This document shows, one piece after another, positions 50,172-58,126 of a stretch of DNA of 64,000 bases. Origin of the DNA: Hyphomonadaceae bacterium (GTDB taxonomy: Bacteria > Pseudomonadota > Alphaproteobacteria > Rhizobiales > Hyphomicrobiaceae). A program made the translations under genes and the position numbers. How positions within the stretch are numbered: position 1 is the stretch's first letter; every line of letters begins with the position of its first letter. The notes below the pieces were generated by a model. That model saw only the letters and a program-made list of their open reading frames with translations, was not told the DNA's origin and made no database searches. The stretch covers positions 62,001 through 126,000 of the forward strand of contig JAIEQJ010000002.1 of NCBI GenBank assembly GCA_019747815.1, given 5' to 3'.

Positions 50172-50741
50172 CTAATCCTTCGCCCGCTCCACGTAGGAGC
50201 CGTCCTCGGTCATGATCACCACGCGCGTGCCCGCGGTGATGTGGGGCGGCACCATCACGCGCTGGCCGTTCGACAGCACCGCCGGCTTGTAGGAGGACGA
50301 CGCCGTCTGCCCTTTCACCACCGGGTCGGCCTCCACGATCTCGAAAACCACCCGCTGCGGCAGCTCGGCCGCAATCGGAACGCCCTCGTGCAGGCTGAGG
50401 CTGACCGCCATGTTCTCCTGCAGATACATCGCCTGGTCGCCAATGATGTCCTTGGGCACCTGGAGCTGCTCGAACGTTTCGGGCTCCATGAAATGGTAGC
50501 CCATGTCGTCCTCGTAGAGATAGTTGAAGGTCTTGTCTTCGAGGTAGGCACGCTCGACCTGGTCGGTCGTGCGATAGCGCTCGGTTATCTTCACGCCATC
50601 AGAGATGCGGCGCATGTCGAGGTGCGTGACGGGCGTGCCCTTGCCCGGGTGAATGTTCTCAGCCTTCATGACGACGCACAGCTTGCCGTCCACCTCCAGC
50701 ACGTTGCCTTTACGCACCGAGCTTGCGATAACCTTGACCAC
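50172..50741 (-). CDS. efp: Translation elongation factor P
   Basis: EF-P rescues ribosomes stalled at polyproline. The 189-residue protein has three beta-barrel domains. The modification site is Lys34 in 'HPGKGTP', the context used for beta-lysylation. '[24 protein letters not shown]' and '[27 protein letters not shown]' are typical, and '[19 protein letters not shown]' ends domain III. It is divergent from epmA, the ligase that modifies this lysine, and epmB lies 3.3 kb further right. Confidence 0.96.
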   Translation of the reverse strand: MVKVIASSVRKGNVLEVDGKLCVVMKAENIHPGKGTPVTHLDMRRISDGVKITERYRTTDQVERAYLEDKTFNYLYEDDMGYHFMEPETFEQLQVPKDIIGDQAMYLQENMAVSLSLHEGVPIAAELPQRVVFEIVEADPVVKGQTASSSYKPAVLSNGQRVMVPPHITAGTRVVIMTEDGSYVERAKD

Positions 50742-50863
50742 CGTCTCTCTCTCCGCATCTTGAGGCTAAGGAGCCGTGGGCGCCGGAGGGCGGCAGGCTC
50801 GCCAAATCGAAGTTGGCGCTTTCTACAGGCCTTTCCGCGCATCGCCAAGACGCAACCGAGCCC

Positions 50864-51913
50864 ATGCAGAAACCGCCGCAGAAAAACCCCTGGTGGGCCC
50901 CGGACCGACATGCCGACAGGCGGCCGTTCCTGTTGGCCCGCGGCCGCATCCAGGCCGCCATCCGGCGCTGGTTCGAGGCCCAGGGCTTCATCGAGGTCGA
51001 CCCGGCTGCCCTGCAGATATCGCCCGGCAACGAGATCCACCTGCATGCCTTTGCGACCGAGCTGGTCGCACCGGATGGTGCCAGGCAGCGCCTCTATCTG
51101 CATACCTCGCCCGAGTTCGCCTGCAAGAAGCTGCTGGCCGCGGGCGAGACACGGATCTTCACCTTCGCGCCGGCCTTCCGCAATCGCGAGCGCGGCGCGC
51201 TGCATCATCCCGCCTTCACCATGCTCGAGTGGTATCGCGCGAACGAGCCCTATGCGGCGCTCATGGACGACTGCGCGGCGCTGCTGCGGCTGGCCGCCGA
51301 AGCCGCCGACACCGCGACGCTGACCCATGGCGCACGCAGCGCCGATCCGTTTGCGCCCCCCGAGCGCCTAACCCTCGCCGAGGCGTTCCAGCGCTTCGCC
51401 GGCATCGATCTTCTGGCCACGCTCGACGGGGAGACGGCCGACAGCGGGGCGCTCGCGAACGCTGCGGCGGCCACCGGCATCAAGCTCGCGCCAGATGATA
51501 CCTGGGGGGACATCTTCAGCCGCGTCCTGGTCGAGAAGATCGAGCCCAATATCGGCAACGGCCGTGCGCTGCTGCTCACCGAATATCCCGCAGCCCAGGC
51601 CGCGCTCGCCCGCCGCAGTGCGGCCGATCCCCGCGTCGCCGAGCGCTTCGAGCTGTATGCGTGCGGCGTGGAGCTGGCGAACGCCTTCGGCGAATTGACC
51701 GACACCCGCGAGCAGCGCCGCCGCCTCGAGGCGGAGATGGCCGAGAAGCAGCGCATCTACGGCGAGCGCTACCCCTTGGACGAGGATTTCCTCGCCGCAC
51801 TGGCCCGCATGCCCCCCGCCAGCGGCGCAGCTCTCGGTTTCGACCGGCTGGTGATGCTGGCCACCGGCGCGTCACACATCGAGCAGGTGGTCTGGGCGCC
51901 GATGCCGGCCTAG
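50864..51913 (+). CDS. epmA: EF-P beta-lysine ligase
   Basis: EpmA (GenX/PoxA) is a class II lysyl-tRNA synthetase-like enzyme that attaches (R)-beta-lysine to EF-P Lys34. The 349-residue sequence has catalytic-core motifs only and no anticodon-binding domain. Visible are 'IRRWFEAQGFIEVDPAALQISPGNE', 'LYLHTSPEFACKKLLAAG', motif 2 'FRNRERGALHHPAFTMLEWYRA' and motif 3 'GAALGFDRLVMLATG'. I use the ATG at 50864. The gene is divergent from efp and its 3' end overlaps that of the FMN reductase by four bases. Confidence 0.94.
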   Translation: MQKPPQKNPWWAPDRHADRRPFLLARGRIQAAIRRWFEAQGFIEVDPAALQISPGNEIHLHAFATELVAPDGARQRLYLHTSPEFACKKLLAAGETRIFTFAPAFRNRERGALHHPAFTMLEWYRANEPYAALMDDCAALLRLAAEAADTATLTHGARSADPFAPPERLTLAEAFQRFAGIDLLATLDGETADSGALANAAAATGIKLAPDDTWGDIFSRVLVEKIEPNIGNGRALLLTEYPAAQAALARRSAADPRVAERFELYACGVELANAFGELTDTREQRRRLEAEMAEKQRIYGERYPLDEDFLAALARMPPASGAALGFDRLVMLATGASHIEQVVWAPMPA

Positions 51914-52503
51914 ACGGTGGCCAGACGCCCGGCCTTGAGGCTGCTCGCCCACCACACGAGGTCGTCCAGCATCGGCTTGGCAGCGTCCCGCAGGTGCGGA
52001 TAGTCGGTCATCTTCTTGCCCTCGCGCAACATCCCGATCATCTCGATCATCTCGATCATGCCGACATGAACCGCGTGCTTCAGGCTCGCCACGTGCATCT
52101 CGGCCAGGATATTGCGCAGGTGCTCCACGGCACGGGCGCCGCCCACGCCGCCATAGCCCACGAACGCCGCCGGCTTGCGCTGCACCTCGCTGTAGAGGTG
52201 ATCCAGAGCGTTCTTCAGGACGCCCGTGATGCTGTGATTGTATTCTGCGGCAACGAAGACATAGCCATCGAGCGTCGCCATCTTGGCGGCCCAACGTTTG
52301 GCGACGGCGTTCTCGACCGGTGCATAGATCAGCGGCACCTTCTCCTCGAAGAACGGCATCGGATAGTCGCGCAGGTCGACAAGCTCGAAATCCGCGTCCT
52401 GGCGTTTGCGCGCGATGTCGAGCAGCCACTGCGCCGGCGTATCGCCGAAACGTCCCGGGCGCGTGGTGCTGAGGATGATTCCGATCTTAAGTTTAGGGGA
52501 CAT
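51910..52503 (-). CDS. NADPH-dependent FMN reductase
   Basis: This 197-residue flavodoxin-like protein opens with a phosphate-binding loop 'IGIILSTTRPGRFGDTPAQWLL' and has 'ELVDLRDYPMPFFEE', 'YVFVAAEYNHSITGVLKNALDHL' and 'PAAFVGYGGVGGARAVEHLRNILAEM', the marks of the SsuE/chromate/azo-reductase group. It probably reduces FMN or quinones with NAD(P)H. A divergence point to its right leads to the HxlR remnant, itself on the minus strand about 75 bases upstream; HxlR regulators often control such reductases. Confidence 0.9.
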   Translation of the reverse strand: MSPKLKIGIILSTTRPGRFGDTPAQWLLDIARKRQDADFELVDLRDYPMPFFEEKVPLIYAPVENAVAKRWAAKMATLDGYVFVAAEYNHSITGVLKNALDHLYSEVQRKPAAFVGYGGVGGARAVEHLRNILAEMHVASLKHAVHVGMIEMIEMIGMLREGKKMTDYPHLRDAAKPMLDDLVWWASSLKAGRLATV

Positions 52504-52577
52504 GCCGACTCCTGCGTGATTCTGGTCAGCCGGGAATATTGTCCGCTACCGCCAGGCCGCAAGAACGCACGTTTTGA

Positions 52578-52998
52578 TCAGCTACTTACCGTTTGATAAG
52601 TGTGGGTGCCGCCTCGGCCTGCGCTTCTGCATCGAAGCGACGCCGCGATGGCCGCCTCGTGAGCGGCCACCCAGTCACCGAGCGGCGTCAGCACTTCGCG
52701 CAAGGAGCGCCCGCGGTCCGAAAGCTCGTACTCCACGCGGGGAGGGACCGTTGGATACACCGTCCGCATCAGGAAGCCATCGCGCTCGAGGTTGCGCAGC
52801 GTCACCGTCAGCATCCGCTGCGAAATGCCGCTGACGGAGCGGTGCAGCTCGTTGAAGCGCATGCGCCTGTCGCCCAGCATGCCGAGAAATCGGGGCTGTC
52901 CACCTGTCGCCCATGAGCGCCAGCAGCTCGCGCAGGGTATTGCACTCGCTCTGCGGCCGCTGCGCGCCGTTGGCCTCGTCATCCATCGTGGCCGACAT
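52578..52998 (-). pseudogene. HxlR-family regulator with single-base frameshift
   Basis: The N-terminal frame reads 'MSATMDDEANG' to 'LRELLALMGDRWTAPI' and the C-terminal frame 'LGMLGDRRMRFNELHRSV' then 'QRMLTVTLRNLERDGF' and 'PTVPPRVEYELSDRGRSL'. Removing one T from the TTT (AAA at 52887-52889 on the plus strand) joins them exactly where intact HxlR proteins continue from the first helix into the wing helix. The rest is well preserved, so the lesion is recent or a sequencing error. HxlR proteins are winged-helix regulators of aldehyde and redox stress genes; this one lies upstream of the FMN reductase on the same strand. Confidence 0.82.
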
Positions 52999-53131
52999 GT
53001 CCGATTATCCGCTGTTGCCCGGGTACGCGGCGGTACCGCCTTCACCCAAGATAGGCCCTGCGGCCGCCTATCGCCACTGTTCGCATCGACGCCGCTGGCG
53101 CGGGTGCCCCGAAGCCCGCTATAGAGGGCCC

Positions 53132-53245
53132 ATGCGCACCGTTTTGCTTACCCTGCTCCTCCTGCTGGGCGCGGCACCGGCCCTCGCCACCGGCAGCCTC
53201 TCCCGCGCGTTCAAGGACGCCAGTCTGGCGTTGGCTGAGACGTGA
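53132..53245 (+). CDS. Tiny ORF with signal peptide upstream of epmB
   Basis: A 37-residue ORF: 'MRTVLLTLLLLLGAAPALA' is a clear signal peptide and only about 18 residues follow before a stop. The stop is one base before the epmB start codon. It could be a translated leader, an exported micropeptide, or the truncated remnant of a longer exported protein. No family is visible. Confidence 0.4.
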   Translation: MRTVLLTLLLLLGAAPALATGSLSRAFKDASLALAET

Positions 53246-53246
53246 C

Positions 53247-54287
53247 ATGGTGGAGCCCGCAACCCACACCATTCGCACCGTATCCGGGCTCGCCGCCGCG
53301 AACCTCGTGGCGGCCTCCGATGCGCATGCCCTCGAGGCCGTCGCCGCGCGCTATGCGGTGGCGATTACGCCCGCCCTGGCGGCTCAGATCAACCGCACCG
53401 ATCCCGCCGATCCGATCGCGCGCCAGTTTGTCCCGGATGTGCGTGAGCTCGACCACAAGCCCGAGGAACGCATCGATCCCATCGGCGATGAGGCCCACAC
53501 CGTGGTGCCCGGCGTGGTGCACCGCTATCCCGACCGTGTGCTCCTCAAGCTCACGCACGTGTGTCCGGTCTACTGCCGGTTCTGCTTCCGGCGCGAGGTG
53601 GTCGGTCCGGGTGGCCCGCAGGCGCTCTCGGACCCGGCCATCGATGCCGCCGTCACCTACATCGCCTCCCGCGCGGTCATCTGGGAGGTGATCCTCACCG
53701 GCGGCGATCCCTTCATGCTGTCGCCGCGCCGGATCGCCGGCGTGACGCAGCGGCTGTCCGCCGTGCCGCATATCAAGATCCTGCGCTGGCACACACGCGT
53801 GCCGGTCGCCGATCCGGCACGGGTAACCTCGGACCTGGTTGCGGCCCTCGGCTCGGCCGGCAAGACCGTCTACGTCGCCCTGCACGCCAACCACCCGCGC
53901 GAGCTCACTCCGGCCGCCCGTGCGGCCTGCGCCCGCATTGTCGATGCCGGCATTCCCATGCTGAGCCAGACCGTTTTGCTCAAGGGCGTCAATGACGACG
54001 CCGAAACCTTGGCGGCCCTGATGCGCGCCTTTGTCGAGACGCGCATCAAACCCTACTACCTGCACCACCCTGACCTGGCGCCCGGCACCTCCCATTTCCG
54101 CATGCCCATCGCTGAGGGCCAGTCGATCGTGCGGGCGCTGCGCGGCCGCGTCTCGGGCCTGGCGCAACCCACATATGTGCTCGACATTCCCGACGGCCAC
54201 GGCAAAGTGCCGGTGGGACCAGGCTACGTCGAAGATGGCTACGGCCGCATTATAGACCCGACCGGCACGCCGCGTAGCTATCCCTAG
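53247..54287 (+). CDS. epmB: EF-P lysine 2,3-aminomutase
   Basis: EpmB is the radical-SAM enzyme that makes (R)-beta-lysine from L-lysine for EF-P modification. The 346-residue sequence has the [4Fe-4S] motif C-x-x-x-C-x-x-C in 'HVCPVYCRFCFRRE' (Cys106, 110, 113), 'EVILTGGDPFMLSP', 'RWHTRVPVADPARV', and 'KPYYLHHPDLAPGTSHFRMPI', where PLP and lysine bind in KamA relatives. The length matches EpmB rather than the longer KamA. Presence of efp and epmA nearby supports the role. It begins one base after a tiny signal-peptide ORF. Confidence 0.92.
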   Translation: MVEPATHTIRTVSGLAAANLVAASDAHALEAVAARYAVAITPALAAQINRTDPADPIARQFVPDVRELDHKPEERIDPIGDEAHTVVPGVVHRYPDRVLLKLTHVCPVYCRFCFRREVVGPGGPQALSDPAIDAAVTYIASRAVIWEVILTGGDPFMLSPRRIAGVTQRLSAVPHIKILRWHTRVPVADPARVTSDLVAALGSAGKTVYVALHANHPRELTPAARAACARIVDAGIPMLSQTVLLKGVNDDAETLAALMRAFVETRIKPYYLHHPDLAPGTSHFRMPIAEGQSIVRALRGRVSGLAQPTYVLDIPDGHGKVPVGPGYVEDGYGRIIDPTGTPRSYP

Positions 54288-54308
54288 ACGCGCTGAAGCG
54301 AGGTTCCG

Positions 54309-55424
54309 ATGTCCTGGTACAGCCACCGCGTGGAGCGCGATCTCGCCCGCTGGCAGGCCGCAGGCTGGGTCAGCGACACCGGCGCAACCGCCATCAAGTC
54401 CGACCTCGCCGCCCGCAAGTCCGCCATCAGTGCCGCCGGGATTTTCGCGATCCTCGGCGCCATCCTGTTCGGCTTCGCCATCATGAGCTTCGTGGCCGCC
54501 CACTGGACGGCCATGTCCAAGCTCTCCCGCCTGGTCCTCATCCTGGCGGCGCTGTGGGCGTGCTACGGCGCGGCCGGCTATCTCTCCGTCCGCAAGCTCG
54601 ACGCATTCGCGCAAGCGGCCATTCTGGGCGGCATCGCCGTCTATGGCGCGGGCATCATGCTGATCGCGCAGATGTATCACATGGAAGGCAGCCCGCCCGA
54701 TGCGGTGCTCACGTGGGCGCTCGGCGCGCTGCTGGCCGCCGGCCTCGCGCAGTCGCGCCCCGCTCTTGCGGCGGGCTTCGTGCTGATCGTGGTCTGGACG
54801 GTGTGGGAGCGCATGCTCATCGATGCCGCGCATTGGGGGTTTCTGCCGGTGTGGGTCGCCGCCGTCGCGCTGGCCGTCTGGCTGGGCTGGCGACCGGGCC
54901 TGCATCTCGCCGCCCTCAGCCTGCTGATCTGGCTGACCCCGCTCGGCTTCTTCGTGCTCGGCCGGCATGCGCACTGGCTGGTCGCCCTGATCGGAGCGGG
55001 CACGGCGCTCGCCGCCGCCGTCGCCGGCCCCGCCATCGACCGGCACCTGCCGGCCGCGCATGCGCTGTTCGCCTATGGCATTGCGGCGGCCTTCTGGGCA
55101 CTCTTCACTGCCCAGTTCATCGACGACTATAGCTTCTTCGATCACCAGAGGGCGCGGTCGGTGGGGCGTCTGCTGCTGCTCGCCGTCTTGACGCTTGCTG
55201 GTCTGCTGGCAGCGATGTACTGGGCGCTGCAGAGCGGCAATCGCGGCGCGCTGTGGATCGGCTATGCCGCCTTTGCCGCTGAGATCTTTGCCCTCTACTG
55301 GCGCACGCTCGGCACGCTGCTCGACACATCCCTGTTCTTTCTGGTGGCGGCCATCCTGGTTAGCGTGCTGGCGTGGGTGGCCTATCTGCTGCACCAGCGC
55401 AAACTCCTGCAGGGATCCGCATGA
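54309..55424 (+). CDS. DUF2157 multi-pass membrane protein
   Basis: A 371-residue protein with an N-terminal cytoplasmic helical segment ('VERDLARWQAAGWVSDTGATAI') and about ten hydrophobic spans. The opening matches DUF2157. 'AGIFAILGAILFGFAIMSFVAAHW' is the first span region. Function is unknown. It overlaps the next gene by four bases (ATGA) and such DUF2157 - GDYXXLXY pairs are widespread, so the two products probably act together in the inner membrane. It begins 21 bases after epmB. Confidence 0.88.
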   Translation: MSWYSHRVERDLARWQAAGWVSDTGATAIKSDLAARKSAISAAGIFAILGAILFGFAIMSFVAAHWTAMSKLSRLVLILAALWACYGAAGYLSVRKLDAFAQAAILGGIAVYGAGIMLIAQMYHMEGSPPDAVLTWALGALLAAGLAQSRPALAAGFVLIVVWTVWERMLIDAAHWGFLPVWVAAVALAVWLGWRPGLHLAALSLLIWLTPLGFFVLGRHAHWLVALIGAGTALAAAVAGPAIDRHLPAAHALFAYGIAAAFWALFTAQFIDDYSFFDHQRARSVGRLLLLAVLTLAGLLAAMYWALQSGNRGALWIGYAAFAAEIFALYWRTLGTLLDTSLFFLVAAILVSVLAWVAYLLHQRKLLQGSA

Positions 55425-55975
55425 GCATGACCACGCTCCGCAAGCTCATCATCGCGCTCGCCGCCGTTGCGCTGGCCCAGACCGGCGTGCTCGCCGCCAT
55501 GGTGATCGACCGCACGCTGCTGCTCAAGAATGGGCGAGAGATCACGTTGCCCATCGTACCGGTCGACCCGCGCGATCTCTTCCGCGGCGAGTACGTGCGG
55601 CTCGGATACGAGATCAACACGGTGCCGGGGGCTCTGCTCGTGGGCCCGCCGCCGGCGCACAATGCCGCGTTCTACGTGACGCTGGAAAAGAACCCGCAGG
55701 GCGGATGGACACCGGTGAAGGTGAGCGCTGCCCTGCCCCACGAGCCCAATCCGAACCGCATCGTGCTCAAGGGCCGCTCGCGGTTTCTGACCAGCATGCA
55801 GGTGCGCTACGGCATCGAGAGCTACTTCGTGCCCGAGGGCCAGGGCAAACGGCTCGAGGAATTGGCGCGTGAGAGAAAGATGGCGGCGCGTGTTGCCGTC
55901 GACGCCCGCGGCAATGCGGCCATCAAGGGCCTCATCATCGACGGCGTGCTGCAGTACGAGGAGCCGCTGTTCTGA
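55421..55975 (+). CDS. GDYXXLXY-domain membrane-anchored protein
   Basis: This 184-residue protein starts with an N-terminal membrane anchor (about 8-27). The periplasmic part contains 'VDPRDLFRGEYVRLGYEIN', the motif that names the GDYXXLXY family (here G-E-Y-x-x-L-x-Y). The C-terminal part ends 'IKGLIIDGVLQYEEPLF'. Function is unknown. It is translationally coupled to the upstream DUF2157 gene. The next gene begins about 70 bases later. Confidence 0.87.
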   Translation: MSMTTLRKLIIALAAVALAQTGVLAAMVIDRTLLLKNGREITLPIVPVDPRDLFRGEYVRLGYEINTVPGALLVGPPPAHNAAFYVTLEKNPQGGWTPVKVSAALPHEPNPNRIVLKGRSRFLTSMQVRYGIESYFVPEGQGKRLEELARERKMAARVAVDARGNAAIKGLIIDGVLQYEEPLF

Positions 55976-56043
55976 AGGCGCCAATTGCGCCGCCATCGCA
56001 CTGTGATAAAGACTGCACGGCTGTTCACGCGAGAGGAGACGCC

Positions 56044-56391
56044 ATGACGATCAAGCGGCACGAGCCATCGAAAATCTACTCGAAAGTCGTCGAGGCCAAC
56101 GGCTTCGTGTTCACCGCCGGCATCGTGGCCGACGACATCCAGCAGGACGTCAAAGGCCAGACCCAGCAGATCCTCAAGGAGATCGACCGCCTGCTGAAAC
56201 TCGCGGGCACGGACAAGAGCAAGCTCGTGTCCGCCACCATCTGGGTCACAGACATCCGCTCGCGCGACGCGATGAACGAGGCCTGGAACGCCTGGACCGG
56301 CGGCGAGAACCTGCCCGGCCGGGCCTGCATCGAGGCCAAGCTGGCCGACCCGCGCATGCTCGTCGAGATCGCCGTGGTCGCCGCCAAATAG
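56044..56391 (+). CDS. RidA-family protein, cytosolic
   Basis: A 115-residue RidA/YjgF fold protein: 'FVFTAGIVADDIQQDVKGQTQQILKEIDRLLKLAG', 'VSATIWVTDIRSRDAMNEAWNAW' and 'GRACIEAKLADPRMLVEIAVVA'. The Arg in 'PGRACIEA' is at the substrate-binding position, but the following residues differ from the archetypal RidA, so it belongs to another Rid subgroup and may not deaminate imines. It has no signal peptide, unlike the exported RidA at 7483. GAGAGGAG precedes the ATG. Confidence 0.9.
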   Translation: MTIKRHEPSKIYSKVVEANGFVFTAGIVADDIQQDVKGQTQQILKEIDRLLKLAGTDKSKLVSATIWVTDIRSRDAMNEAWNAWTGGENLPGRACIEAKLADPRMLVEIAVVAAK

Positions 56392-56587
56392 GGCCGCCAC
56401 CCACGATTTGAACGGCGTTTGCCTACCGGCCGCACATTCTGGACTTATTTGCGAAGCTTTCCCTGTGACGCAAAAGCTGCTGCGGGGACAAAATGTTGCG
56501 GGTGCGACCGTCGACCAATCGCACGCCGGACCGGAATCGGGCAGCGTGGCTGTCCAGTCATGCCAATTTGATCAGAGGTTGTGGGAC

Positions 56588-56926
56588 ATGAAAAAGTCCG
56601 CGGCAGGTGTTTGCGCGTTTGCGCTGTTGGCGATGCTCGCAGGCGGCGCAGCGGCGCAGGAAACGGGCGTTGCCGGCATTCACTCGTGGGTCAAGGTCGG
56701 GCGCAAGACATGCATGCTCGATCACTACCACGACGGCAGCGGCAGCGGGGCGACACGCGCGCAAGCCGAGCGCGCCGCCGTCGCGGCGTGGGCGGAATTC
56801 ACGGCGTGGGAGTATGGCGGCCCATGGGGGCGGTACTCCAACGCCGTGAGCAAGTCGACGCGCTGCTCACAAGGATCGGGCGGATGGAGTTGCGCCGTGC
56901 AAGCGCGCCCCTGCCGGCCGTACTGA
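56588..56926 (+). CDS. Exported hypothetical protein
   Basis: A 112-residue protein starts with a signal peptide ('GVCAFALLAMLAGGAAAQ'). The mature part has four Cys and many Trp, Tyr and Gly residues: 'HSWVKVGRKTCMLDHYHDGSGSG', then a helix 'RAQAERAAVAAWAEFTAWEYGGPWGRY' and 'GSGGWSCAVQARPC'. Such small exported domains occur in Hyphomicrobiales without known function; disulfides are likely. A perfect stem is not seen after the stop; it is convergent with the PsiF-like gene. The 195 bases before it hold nothing recognisable. Confidence 0.65.
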   Translation: MKKSAAGVCAFALLAMLAGGAAAQETGVAGIHSWVKVGRKTCMLDHYHDGSGSGATRAQAERAAVAAWAEFTAWEYGGPWGRYSNAVSKSTRCSQGSGGWSCAVQARPCRPY

Positions 56927-56942
56927 GCAGGCCGGTGCCTGG

Positions 56943-57191
56943 CTACTTGCCGACCTTGTCGCCGATGCACTTGGTGGTGAAGCTCTTCTGAGCGGCACCA
57001 GCAAGTTTCTTCTCTTTGGCGGATGCGCTGCAGGCGCTCTTGGCGTCCTTCTCGCATTTGGCCATGAAGCTCTTCAGGGCGGCCCCGGCAAGCTTCTTCT
57101 CGGCGGCGGCGGCCTTGCAGGTTCCGGTCTGCGCCTGTGCGGCACCGGCGATCAGAAGCGCGGCAACCGCGGCCGCTACCAGATATTTCAT
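56943..57191 (-). CDS. PsiF-repeat family protein
   Basis: A 82-residue exported protein with signal peptide ('LVAAAVAALLIAGAAQAQ') followed by two copies of the PsiF repeat: 'AAEKKLAGAALKSFMAKCEKD' and 'AKEKKLAGAAQKSFTTKC'. Each unit ends with a Cys. PsiF was first noted as a phosphate-starvation-induced gene in E. coli; its biochemical role is unknown. AGGAGC precedes the ATG at 57191. It is convergent with the exported hypothetical protein, with 16 bases between stops. Confidence 0.88.
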   Translation of the reverse strand: MKYLVAAAVAALLIAGAAQAQTGTCKAAAAEKKLAGAALKSFMAKCEKDAKSACSASAKEKKLAGAAQKSFTTKCIGDKVGK

Positions 57192-57292
57192 GGGTCTTGC
57201 TCCTCGCAACATGGCTATTTCCCGAGCACAGCATCTGAGCTTGTGCCGGGGCTTGGCTTCGTTGGGTCCGGCGGCGTGATCCCCACGGGAGG

Positions 57293-58000
57293 TTAGTGAG
57301 TTTTCGTTGGTTCGGCTAGGTGTGTTCGCCTAGGGGTCAATACGGCTCGCAGCCATCGCGTTCCGGCACGGCCAACCATGAAGCGCGCATACCACACCAA
57401 CACGCCATGGTTGTAGAAGCCAGCCGCCCGGCTGATGGCACGCCGGACGGCCCGCGGAAGGGCGCGTGGCGAGTAGGCGCCGGCGCCGCAGCGGCGCCGC
57501 AGGATGCCGGCAAGGTCCACGTAGGCATTGCCGGAGCCGAGAGTCCCGAGTGGAGGGACCTGCGCAAGGATGTTTCCAAGGCTCAACTGTGCGCGCCGGG
57601 CCAGACTGCCCATCATCGTACCGGCGAGGTAAGGAAGCATGGCGGCGACCTGGGCCGTAGTGAGCCCGCAGCGCCGCGCAGCCCGCGCCGCCAGCATCCG
57701 GCTGGCGTCCTTGGAGCCGAGCAGGGCTCCCAGGATGGCGTTGCCGTCGGCGCCCACGGCCTCATCGCGAAAGACATCGCTGTGGCTCAGGTAGGCAGCG
57801 TGATGTCCGCTCCCCAGGGCCTCCACGAGATCGGCCAAACCGCCGCGCGAGAGCGTGTTCTTCTGCAGGTACCAAGCGAAATCGGAGGCCACCCAACGCA
57901 TCACCGCATCGGCTTGTGCCGGCGTGACAGCAAAGGCCTCAGCCAGCCGATCCGTCAGCGATCCGGCCTGCACCTGCTCGATGGCATCGCGCATCTGCAT
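57293..58000 (-). CDS. DUF937-like protein
   Basis: The 235-residue protein is Ala/Leu/Gly-rich and helical. 'NAILGALLGSKDASRMLAARAARRCGLTTAQVAAMLPYLAGTMMGSLARR' matches the core of DUF937/YidB-like proteins, in which repeats carry 'G-S-K-D-x-S' and 'L-P-x-L-A'. The C-terminal quarter is Arg-rich. There is no signal peptide. Function is unknown. It is preceded by the EipA-like gene on the same strand with a 126-base gap. Confidence 0.72.
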   Translation of the reverse strand: MQMRDAIEQVQAGSLTDRLAEAFAVTPAQADAVMRWVASDFAWYLQKNTLSRGGLADLVEALGSGHHAAYLSHSDVFRDEAVGADGNAILGALLGSKDASRMLAARAARRCGLTTAQVAAMLPYLAGTMMGSLARRAQLSLGNILAQVPPLGTLGSGNAYVDLAGILRRRCGAGAYSPRALPRAVRRAISRAAGFYNHGVLVWYARFMVGRAGTRWLRAVLTPRRTHLAEPTKTH

Positions 58001-58126
58001 GGCCGCGCAGCCCTCCCCGTCCTCCCCGGGCGGCCTTGTGCCGGCCGCTCCGCTCAGGGCTGCAATGAAATCATCGCCCTTGCGCTGCGCAAGGGGAAAA
58101 TGGCATGCGCCGAGCCGCTGCAGCTC

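Noticed and set aside
53211-55394. A 727-codon minus-strand frame covering epmB and the DUF2157 gene
   Set aside because: Antisense shadow. The plus-strand genes show radical-SAM and membrane-protein signatures, which this frame lacks.
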